This document shows, one piece after another, positions 1-5,467 of a DNA stretch of 10,055 bases. A model generated the notes under the pieces. That model was not told the DNA's origin. It was given only the letters and a program-made list of their open reading frames with translations, and did no database searches. Source of the stretch: Bacillota bacterium (GTDB lineage: Bacteria > Bacillota > Clostridia > Christensenellales > Aristaeellaceae); the NCBI GenBank assembly GCA_023415715.1, contig JAEZJP010000220.1, forward strand, positions 1 to 10,055, written 5' to 3'. Every line of letters starts with the position of its first letter. Within the stretch, counting starts at the first letter, position 1. The translations under genes were made by a program, and so were the position numbers.

Positions 1-60
1 AGGCTATCCAGGGAGGAGTGGTACGAAATCTACCTGGCGGCCGGCAATAATCTGCCGTAA
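1..60 (+). CDS. 3' end of an aldo/keto reductase-like gene (partial)
   Basis: Only the last 19 codons and the TAA stop (58-60) are present. They read RLSREEWYEIYLAAGNNLP. This resembles the C-terminal tail of many clostridial aldo/keto reductases of the YdhF/Tas-like groups, where an S/T-R-E-E-W-Y segment leads to an A-A-G-N-x-L-P ending. A complete aldo/keto reductase starts 39 bp downstream on the same strand, which supports two reductases side by side, probably co-transcribed. A weak 5-bp stem (GGACG 63-67 with CGTCC 76-80) lies in the gap without a T-run, so I see no terminator between the two genes. The family assignment rests on a short tail and on context. Confidence 0.55.
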   Translation, partial: RLSREEWYEIYLAAGNNLP

Positions 61-99
61 GCGGACGGCTTTTCGCGTCCTTGTATAGGAGGACGAAAT

Positions 100-1092
100 A
101 TGAAATATACGTATCTTGGCAGGACCGGGATGAAGGTCAGCCGCCTGTGCCTTGGAACCATGAACTTTGGACCGCGTACCGGCGAAAAAGAAGCCTTTGC
201 CATCATGGACAAGGCGCTGGAAGCCGGGATTACCTTTTTTGATACTGCCAACGTATACGGGCGGCCCAATGGCGGCCACGCAGGCTGGACGGAGGAGATT
301 ATAGGCCGCTGGTTTCAGTTGGGCGGCGGCCGGCGGGAAAAAGTGGTGCTGGCCACCAAGGTATACGGCAACATGGATGACGAAACGGACGGTCCCAACA
401 GTGAGGGGGGACTGTCCGCCTACAAGATCCGCAGGCATATCGAGGGTTCATTAAAACGCCTGCAGACCGACCATATCGAACTGTATCAGATGCATCATGT
501 GGAACGGCATGCCTCCTGGGATGAGTTGTGGGGCGTGTTTGAAGCATTGGTGAATCAGGGCAAAGCCTGTTACATCGGCTCCAGCAACTTCGGCGCTCGT
601 CATCTGGCATACGCCCAGGCGGCGGCTGAGAGGCGGAACTTCCAGGGGCTCGTATGCGAACAGCACAAGTATCATTTGATGTGCAGGCTGCCCGAATTGG
701 AGGAGCTGCCTGCGGCGCGGGAAATGGGCCTTGGCGTGATCCCCTGGAGCCCGCTGGGCGGGGGGCTTCTTGGCGGGCACGCGCTGAAACCGGAAGCGGG
801 CAGTAAACGTGCAGCCCAGGCGGCGTCGGAGTTGACCGATAGCCAGCGGGTACAGCTTACGGCTTATGCCAAGCTTTGTGAAGAGATCGGCGAAAGCGAA
901 TCAAACGTGGCCCTGGCATGGCTTTTGCATAACCCCGCCGTCACAGCCCCAATCATTGGACCAAGGACGTTGGAGCAGCTTGATGATGCGCTGCGTGCGG
1001 TGGAAATCAAGCTGTCCAAGGAAGTACTGAAAAAGCTGGATGAAATTTTCCCCGGCCCCGGCGGTGAAGCGCCGGAGGCGTATGCGTGGTAA
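100..1092 (+). CDS. Aldo/keto reductase, NAD(P)H-dependent
   Basis: This 330-residue cytoplasmic oxidoreductase should reduce aldehydes or ketones with NAD(P)H; the substrate cannot be told. The family's catalytic tetrad is visible: Asp48 and Tyr53 in FFDTANVYG, Lys87 in LATKVYG, and His132 in LYQMHH. The N-terminal YLGRTGMKVSRLCLGTMNFG strand-loop is typical of the (beta/alpha)8 barrel AKRs related to potassium-channel beta subunits and IolS/YrpG-like proteins. Other family landmarks are YIGSSNF (158-164), VIPWSPLGGGLL (213-224) and the C-terminal PIIGPRTLEQL cofactor-binding stretch. Length is normal for the family. The ATG at 100 follows AGGAGG (87-92) with 7 bp spacing, so the start is secure. 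It follows another likely reductase and ends before a clear terminator. The family is certain; the physiological role is not. Confidence 0.95.
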   Translation: MKYTYLGRTGMKVSRLCLGTMNFGPRTGEKEAFAIMDKALEAGITFFDTANVYGRPNGGHAGWTEEIIGRWFQLGGGRREKVVLATKVYGNMDDETDGPNSEGGLSAYKIRRHIEGSLKRLQTDHIELYQMHHVERHASWDELWGVFEALVNQGKACYIGSSNFGARHLAYAQAAAERRNFQGLVCEQHKYHLMCRLPELEELPAAREMGLGVIPWSPLGGGLLGGHALKPEAGSKRAAQAASELTDSQRVQLTAYAKLCEEIGESESNVALAWLLHNPAVTAPIIGPRTLEQLDDALRAVEIKLSKEVLKKLDEIFPGPGGEAPEAYAW

Positions 1093-1158
1093 GACTTCGG
1101 GGAAAATGGTACTGACGCTTTTTCACGATCTTAAACAGAATTTCCTTATAACCTTATG

Positions 1159-1194
1159 CATCACCCGGCGTTATAACCGGGTGGTGTTCTTTTT
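1159..1194 (+). terminator. Intrinsic terminator after the aldo/keto reductase
   Basis: A 10-bp stem pairs CATCACCCGG (1159-1168) with CCGGGTGGTG (1177-1186), with one G-T wobble and an 8-nt loop. It is followed directly by TTCTTTTT. This is a textbook rho-independent terminator 66 bp after the reductase stop codon. Confidence 0.88.
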
Positions 1195-1272
1195 GGATTG
1201 CGGTACAAGCGGGCAATTGATAAGTGCCCATCGTTATACCGTCATGAAAGCAAAATTCTAATGAAATTCTCA

Positions 1273-1301
1273 TTGACAGTTTTATGACAATACTCTATAC
1301 T
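1273..1301 (+). promoter_or_regulatory. Sigma-A promoter of the membrane protein-TetR operon
   Basis: A consensus -35 TTGACA (1273-1278) is separated by exactly 17 bp from TATACT (1296-1301), one base from the consensus -10. Transcription should start near 1308, inside the palindromic operator at 1305-1333. Nothing else in the 261-bp gap between reductase and membrane protein looks coding. Upstream of the promoter (1201-1241) lies a nested inverted repeat (CGGTA/TACCG around GGGCA/TGCCC) of unknown meaning. Confidence 0.88.
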
Positions 1302-1304
1302 CCT

Positions 1305-1333
1305 TTCGAACAATGTTTAGAACGTTGTTCGAA
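1305..1333 (+). promoter_or_regulatory. Palindromic operator, likely bound by the TetR regulator
   Basis: The arms TTCGAACAATGTT (1305-1317) and AACGTTGTTCGAA (1321-1333) are inverted copies matching at 12 of 13 positions around a 3-bp centre (TAG). The site begins 3 bp after the -10 box, spans the expected transcription start and ends 20 bp before the first gene's ATG. A regulator bound here would block RNA polymerase. The TetR-family protein encoded second in the same operon is the natural candidate, giving negative autoregulation. Symmetry and position are seen; the protein-site pairing is inferred. Confidence 0.82.
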
Positions 1334-1353
1334 TTTGGAGGGAAGGTTGCTTT

Positions 1354-1743
1354 ATGGAGAAAGCAGGGAAGGATGTAACCAGTATGCAAGGAATCATCAT
1401 CGCCATTTTTACGCTGGCTGTGACTGGGCTGATCGTGTACGCCGGGCTTTCCGGCAAGCAAATCTGGTTTGTAAACGGGCCGAGATCCGCCGCCATCACG
1501 CTGGGGGCCATTGGCATGGCTTTTTGCGCCATCAGTGTGGGCAGGTTCATTACCGCCGCGCCGGCGCATCCGCTGACGATACTTGGGTATTTGATCGGCG
1601 CCGTGGCGCTGCTGGCGTTTCTTACGCAAATCTTTCATTGGGAGCTGCCCGTTGTTACCGATCCCACAAAAGCGTTGTGGGTGATCGCCGTCTGCATTGC
1701 GGCAAAGACAGTCATTGCGCGCTTTTACCCCGTTATCCGCTGA
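1354..1743 (+). CDS. Small four-helix membrane protein, function unknown
   Basis: I do not recognise this 129-residue protein. It has about four hydrophobic segments, near residues 12-32, 45-66, 72-93 and 105-122, joined by short loops, so it should be a compact integral membrane protein. I see no catalytic motif, cysteine pair or metal-ligand cluster. Small basic patches (KAGK near the N-terminus, RFYPVIR at the end) might face the cytoplasm. The ATG at 1354 has GGAGGGAAGG upstream (1337-1346). An internal ATG at 1384, preceded by AGGGAAGGA, is an alternative that would drop ten polar residues. The gene is first in an operon with a TetR-type repressor, 12 bp ahead of it. TetR partners are often effector-removing pumps or enzymes, but this protein is too short for a standard MFS pump and does not look like a standard SMR protein. 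A stress or envelope role is only a guess. Confidence 0.85.
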   Translation: MEKAGKDVTSMQGIIIAIFTLAVTGLIVYAGLSGKQIWFVNGPRSAAITLGAIGMAFCAISVGRFITAAPAHPLTILGYLIGAVALLAFLTQIFHWELPVVTDPTKALWVIAVCIAAKTVIARFYPVIR

Positions 1744-1755
1744 CGAGGACACGGC

Positions 1756-2334
1756 ATGAAGCAGGATATCAAGCAGAAGATCATACAGGATACCATCCGG
1801 CTGATTGAGGGCAAAGACAGCCGGCTGATGGATATTACGGTAAGGGATATCTGCCATGAGGCCGGCATCAGCGTAAGCCAGATCAACTACCATTTTCAGA
1901 CGAAGGAAAACCTGATCGCCCAGTGTGTGCAGGTGATCATCGGCGACGTGATCTCAAGATCCGAAGCGGTTTCAGCCACAATCCAGGCGTCTTCCGCAGT
2001 GGAAAAGCTCAAGTGCATGCTGAAGCGCACGTTTGGCTTCCTGTACAACAATGAGAATATCTCCAAGATATCCATCCTCACCGACCATCAAAAGCCCCAT
2101 GCCAATGACAATACCGCCCAGACCATAAGAGCGTATCAGCCGTTGGTGGAAGCGGCGCTTAAAGAAAGAAACCTCCTTTATGATTCAGGGATGATCACCA
2201 CCACGGTCATACTTGAATTCCAGGGGACCTTTTTGAGAACGGATGTCATCAAGCAGGACCTGCATTTGGACCTGCGGGAGGGAAATGCTCGCAATAAATG
2301 GGTAGATGAGTATGTGGAGCGGGTTTTCCGGTAA
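1756..2334 (+). CDS. TetR/AcrR-family transcriptional regulator
   Basis: This 192-residue protein has the usual TetR size and layout. The N-terminal DNA-binding domain carries ITVRDICHEAGISVSQINYHF (about 27-47), the helix-turn-helix plus the Y-H-F signature of the family, followed by the KENLI start of helix 4. The rest (about 60-192) is a helical ligand and dimerisation domain too divergent to predict an effector. The ATG at 1756 follows GAGG (1745-1748) at a suitable distance and lies 12 bp after the membrane-protein stop, so the two are translated from one mRNA. The 29-bp palindrome in the operon promoter (1305-1333) fits a TetR dimer site, which suggests the protein represses itself and the membrane protein until an unknown ligand binds. 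Confidence 0.93.
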   Translation: MKQDIKQKIIQDTIRLIEGKDSRLMDITVRDICHEAGISVSQINYHFQTKENLIAQCVQVIIGDVISRSEAVSATIQASSAVEKLKCMLKRTFGFLYNNENISKISILTDHQKPHANDNTAQTIRAYQPLVEAALKERNLLYDSGMITTTVILEFQGTFLRTDVIKQDLHLDLREGNARNKWVDEYVERVFR

Positions 2335-2347
2335 ACTAAGTGAATCC

Positions 2348-2380
2348 ATATAAGGCGGCATGATCCATGCCGCCTTATAT
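2348..2380 (+). terminator. Hairpin terminator after the TetR gene
   Basis: A perfect 15-bp stem (ATATAAGGCGGCATG at 2348-2362 with its complement at 2366-2380) closes on a 3-nt loop, starting 14 bp after the tetR-like stop. The stem ends in an A/T-rich TTATAT, but the downstream sequence lacks a real T-run. Termination is therefore likely but may be incomplete. Confidence 0.68.
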
Positions 2381-2436
2381 TGTGCAACAGAGTTTTATAC
2401 TGCCCTGAAAATGCATTTGTTGCTTACGCTTAAGAC

Positions 2437-2957
2437 CTCCCCCAGCCTCCTTCGTCGGCAGCACCCTCCAAGAGGAAGCCGCTCCAAAAGGCTTCCCCTT
2501 GAGTTCCGAAGCTTCGCGCCGCCTGTGGCTCCGGAGCCGAAGCGCCGCCTGTGGCTCCGGAACGCCGCCCCCGCCAGTGGCGGAAATGGGCGGTGTGGAG
2601 GAGGCTGGCGAAACAAGCGATGCGAGCGGCAGCGAGACAGCGCGCCGATTGAGCCAGATGGAGGGATGAAGCGAGGTTCCGGAGCCGAACGCCGCCTGTG
2701 GCGGATGAAGTGAGGAGTAGGAAACGGCGAAACAAGCGATGCAAGCGGCAGCGCAGCAGCGCGCCGATTGAGCCGTCGGGGGAGGAGGCTGGCGAAACGA
2801 GCGATGCGAACGCAGTGAGCAGTGCGACGATTAAGCCAGATGGAGGGATGAAGCGAAGAGAAGGAAGCTTGCGAAACGAGAGCCGAAAGCGCCAGCGAGC
2901 CAGCGCGATGATTGAGCATGCCGAGTGGCAAGCTGTCGACGAAGGAGACTGATGAGG
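2437..2957. repeat. Repeat island with inverted ends and degenerate ~77-bp units
   Basis: This is the core of a 918-bp stretch (2335-3252) with no believable gene. The ends are inverted copies of one 20-bp sequence: CAGCCTCCTTCGTCGGCAGC at 2443-2462 matches the reverse complement of 2932-2951 at 18 of 20 positions. Inside are about four degenerate copies of a purine-rich unit, starting near 2597, 2726, 2781 and 2860. Units one and three share 23 identical bases (2652-2674 and 2834-2856). Units one and two share GGCGAAACAAGCGATGC (2607-2623 and 2726-2742) and an 18-bp block (2638-2655 and 2757-2774). Spacing is irregular (119, 65 and 80 bp). Reading frames are open on both strands through this DNA, but they start, stop and repeat with the array and have low-complexity Arg/Ser/Ala-rich products. 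This looks like non-coding interspersed repeat DNA of the kind common between genes in gut Clostridia. How it spreads is not visible. Confidence 0.75.
2516..2561. repeat. Two tandem copies of a 20-bp GC-rich repeat
   Basis: GCGCCGCCTGTGGCTCCGGA occurs exactly at 2516-2535 and 2542-2561, separated by GCCGAA, giving a 26-bp period. A related third piece covers 2678-2702. It lies within the repeat island, next to a CGAAGCTTCG palindrome (2507-2516). It probably arose by local duplication. Confidence 0.8.
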
Positions 2958-3033
2958 TGGTATTAGCGGTTATGTATTTGAAGCTAAACACCTCATTCGG
3001 CGCTGCGGCGACACCTTCCCCTCCAGGGGAAGG
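2952..3033. repeat. Compound hairpin module at the right edge of the repeat island
   Basis: Two hairpins follow one another. The first pairs ATGAGGTG (2952-2959) with CACCTCAT (2989-2996), with an inner TTAGC/GCTAA pair (2963-2967 and 2983-2987). The second pairs CCTTCCCCT (3014-3022) with AGGGGAAGG (3025-3033) around a 2-nt loop. The segment from 2989 to about 3045 looks like the CACCTCA...ACCTTCCCC...GGGGAAGGCTT intergenic repeat I associate with gut Clostridia; that link is from memory. The opposing sequence before 2959 resembles an inverted copy of the same module. No gene is seen here. Confidence 0.6.
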
Positions 3034-3117
3034 CTTAAGCTTTGACTCATAAACTACTTTTTTAGTTTCTCTGCTGGGATGTGACTTCTTGGCAAATCCA
3101 TTCATCTTTGCCTGAAA

Positions 3118-3199
3118 GCTGTAGGGGCGATATGTGTTAGCCCGCCAAGTGACACATCCTGACCGCAACGTGCGGGCGATCACAGATCGCCCCTACAGC
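3118..3199. repeat. 82-bp palindromic element with 14-bp perfect inverted ends
   Basis: GCTGTAGGGGCGAT (3118-3131) and ATCGCCCCTACAGC (3186-3199) are exact inverted copies. A second imperfect pairing lies inside: GTGTTAGCCCGC against GCGGGCGATCAC, 10 of 12 matching. The whole 82 bp can fold into one long stem-loop. It is followed on the plus strand by ATTGTTTTTT, so it could also end plus-strand transcription. The shape matches a MITE-like or REP-like intergenic element, with TGTAGGGGCGA ends that I recall as recurring in gut Clostridia genomes. There is no coding capacity, and no target-site duplication is obvious. Confidence 0.75.
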
Positions 3200-3252
3200 A
3201 TTGTTTTTTGTTGATCTCTCTGCCAGGGCTTGTAAATTCCGTAATTTCTGTA

Positions 3253-3939
3253 CTAGTTCACAAACCTCTGAAAGAAATTATTCAGCATATGGGCCAGCGT
3301 GGAGGCTGCAACAGATTTGCTTCTATGTGCAATGTAACCGAAGATCCAGCCCAGCAATAGGATGCCAAGCGCGGAACTTGCCACGATCGTTACGCCGGAC
3401 GAAATGAAGCCGTCAAAATACCAGCCGGGGAAATGGATCAACAAAAACAGCACCCCTGTAATAAGGTTGCTCATCAGAAAACTCATGCGCGTTTCCAGCG
3501 AGCCCATGATGGCGCCGCGGAAGGTGATCTCCTCCACCAGCGGGGCATAGATGACCGCCGTCACAAAGGACCAATCCCATACGATGGGATGAATCGGCTG
3601 GTGGGTGATCCAATTCAAAACGGGTGCTTTTCCGCCCCAGATAAGGCCGATGATGCCGCCCCATAAGAGGATTTCTTTCACGCGGCCGGCGCCCAGCACT
3701 TCCCGCATGCTTCTTCCGCTGCTCCTGATGATAGCAACGGAAGGGATGACCCAGAGCAGGATCCGCATCACAAGCCAATATACGAACCTGTCGAAAGGGA
3801 GGCCGGGCAAAATGGCCTGCTTCTCAAGCCATAATAAAAGCAGCCAGGCCCCGCTCCATGCGGCATAGAGCGCAAACACGTAAGCCAGGGCTATGCCGGC
3901 CATGTTCCGTTTGGGTGAGGGCGCTTCGGCCGAAGGCAT
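3253..3939 (-). CDS. CPBP-family intramembrane metalloprotease
   Basis: This 228-residue polytopic membrane protein belongs to the CPBP (CaaX protease and bacteriocin-processing/Abi) family. All three family motifs are present: EEITFRG with Glu136, Glu137 and Arg141; the F-x-x-x-H motif in VLFLLIH ending at His169; and H-x-x-x-N in AHMLNN (His217, Asn221). Hydrophobic segments lie near 14-38, 53-71, 88-101, 122-134, 155-175 and 182-204. The catalytic set looks intact, so it is probably an active protease. Targets in this family range from prenylated proteins to bacteriocin precursors and membrane regulators, and none can be chosen here. The ATG at 3939 follows GGGAGG with 8 bp spacing. It lies 88 bp after the response regulator on the same strand with no terminator between them, so it may be the last gene of that unit. 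It converges with the TetR operon across the repeat island. Confidence 0.9.
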   Translation of the reverse strand: MPSAEAPSPKRNMAGIALAYVFALYAAWSGAWLLLLWLEKQAILPGLPFDRFVYWLVMRILLWVIPSVAIIRSSGRSMREVLGAGRVKEILLWGGIIGLIWGGKAPVLNWITHQPIHPIVWDWSFVTAVIYAPLVEEITFRGAIMGSLETRMSFLMSNLITGVLFLLIHFPGWYFDGFISSGVTIVASSALGILLLGWIFGYIAHRSKSVAASTLAHMLNNFFQRFVN

Positions 3940-4027
3940 GGCTTGTTTCCTCCCTTTTCATTCCGAAAAATTGGTTTATCCCTAGCATTCGCACGGACAG
4001 ACCGCTTCATCCATCATCACGCTTAGC

Positions 4028-5467
4028 TTAGGATGCTCCCTCTTTGCGGTATTCTGTAGGCGATACGCCGCATATGGCCCTGAAAGTTTTCATAAAGTGC
4101 TTTTCGTTGCCGTAGCCCACTTTCCAGCTGATTTCAAATACCTTCATGTCTGTGGTGCGTAGCAGGTGCTTTGCCTGCGTCATGCGCAGTTCCTGGAGGT
4201 AACTGATGAAATTCAAGCCCGTGTATTCTTTGAACGCGTTGGAAAACTGAGAATAGTTCATGGAAACATGATTGGATACCATGGCCATATTGAGGCCCTT
4301 ATAAAAATTCTCCTGCACGAAGCTTAGCGCCAGCCGCATTTTTTCTTTGGTGAGGCTCAATTCTTCCTCGGCCTTCATTTGCTCGTGAAGGCTGATGATG
4401 CATTGTGCAAACGCCTGGTTATGATCAAGTACTGTGCGGTAGGAAAACACGCTGCGCACTCTCTCCCATGACTTTACGGAAATGCCGGGCATATGGCAAA
4501 AGCGGGCGGTGATCATGTCTGTAAACGGTCTCATGCGCTGCGCGTAATCGTTCACGTCGATGGTGCCGTTTATCACGCTCTTTGCTATCTGATCCAGGTG
4601 CTTGATTGCGTCCTCCGTTTTTCCCGCACTGGCCAGATGAAGAATGCGCTCCATTGTCTCCTCATATAAAGGCGCACCCTGCGGGTAAGCACTGTTGTAA
4701 ACGGCCGAGGGAAGGCATTTGGCAAAAGCCGCTTTTCGTGCCTTCACCGCCTCCTCAAAGGCTGCCCGCACCTCCGCAAGTTCCCTGTGGGGAAGGCTTG
4801 CCCCTGCGCTGAAACCTTTTAGTTTATCATCCAGGAGATAATCCTTCAGGCCGCTTTCCGCCAGGTATACGGCCATGCCCTCCACGCTGCCCAAAAAGAG
4901 GATGCCATCCTTCGTTTCCATAAAAGAATCCTGGGGCGCTGCGCAAACGACCACATACGCATGGCGGAAAAGGCTGTGGGTGAACTGATCGGTTATCACA
5001 GCCAGCTCGCCCTTCGTGATCTCCTTGTTCAGCATCATGTATTTCAAGTGCTGATGGCTTAATTGCAGCGTCTTTTCGCGGACCGCCTGCATTTTTGTTA
5101 TCTCCGCTTCCATTTTGCGAAGCGCGGAAAAAAATTGTTCCCGGTCCACGGGTTTCAATATGTATTCCCGCACGCCGCAGCGCATGAGTTCCACCGCATA
5201 AGTGAAATCGTCATAGCCGCTGAGCACTATGGTCATAGGCACCTTAAGGCAGCTTTGCATGCTTTTCACAAGCGTTATGCCATCCATGCGGGGCATGCGG
5301 ATGTCAGTGATCATCACATCCACCGGCTCCCGCTTTATCACATCCAGCGCCTTTTCGCCGTCCGAACATTCCATGATGCGGTCCACCCTCACCCCGGAAC
5401 GCAGCGCCATGGTGCGTATGCCCTGGCGGATCTTCTTTTCATCCTCCACAATCAGAAGTGTGTTCAT
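4028..5467 (-). CDS. YesN-type response regulator with AraC DNA-binding domain
   Basis: This 479-residue protein is the transcriptional output of the two-component pair. The receiver domain (about 1-120) has the acidic pocket at Glu8/Asp9, the phospho-acceptor Asp55 in TDIRMPRMDG, Ser83 in VLSGYDDF and Lys105 in ILKPVD. Residues about 185-250 (including FSAGASLP and the alanine-rich helix after it) resemble the degenerate GGDEF-like linker of many YesN proteins. The C-terminal AraC domain (about 375-475) has two helix-turn-helices, near 393-413 and 441-463, ending in the family signature VGYGNEKHFMKTFR and GVSPTEYR. Its ATG overlaps the kinase stop in an ATGA (5464-5467), which indicates translational coupling. 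Regulators of this type usually activate the adjacent sugar ABC transporter genes, here the permeases and binding protein upstream. The length is ordinary for YesN proteins with a central linker. Confidence 0.95.
   Translation of the reverse strand: MNTLLIVEDEKKIRQGIRTMALRSGVRVDRIMECSDGEKALDVIKREPVDVMITDIRMPRMDGITLVKSMQSCLKVPMTIVLSGYDDFTYAVELMRCGVREYILKPVDREQFFSALRKMEAEITKMQAVREKTLQLSHQHLKYMMLNKEITKGELAVITDQFTHSLFRHAYVVVCAAPQDSFMETKDGILFLGSVEGMAVYLAESGLKDYLLDDKLKGFSAGASLPHRELAEVRAAFEEAVKARKAAFAKCLPSAVYNSAYPQGAPLYEETMERILHLASAGKTEDAIKHLDQIAKSVINGTIDVNDYAQRMRPFTDMITARFCHMPGISVKSWERVRSVFSYRTVLDHNQAFAQCIISLHEQMKAEEELSLTKEKMRLALSFVQENFYKGLNMAMVSNHVSMNYSQFSNAFKEYTGLNFISYLQELRMTQAKHLLRTTDMKVFEISWKVGYGNEKHFMKTFRAICGVSPTEYRKEGAS

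Noticed and set aside
1201..1241. Nested inverted repeat that might be a riboswitch or leader
   Set aside because: It lies upstream of the -35 box at 1273 and after the reductase terminator, so it should not be in either mRNA. No known aptamer features are seen.
2597..2917. Possible CRISPR array
   Set aside because: Repeats are about 77 bp, degenerate and irregularly spaced, there are no unique spacers of constant length, and no cas genes are visible.
2360..2952. Two plus-strand open frames (2360-2713 and 2698-2952) across the repeat island
   Set aside because: The products consist of the translated repeats, lack domains and good ribosome sites, and the first starts inside the terminator hairpin.
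2395..3183. 262-codon minus-strand open frame with Arg/Ser-rich product
   Set aside because: It runs through the repeat island, the hairpins and most of the palindromic element, its product repeats with the DNA repeats, and it has no domain. It is an open frame made by GC-rich repeats.
3940..4027. Search for a terminator or promoter between the response regulator and the protease
   Set aside because: No stable hairpin with a T-run and no convincing -35/-10 pair was found in this 88-bp gap.
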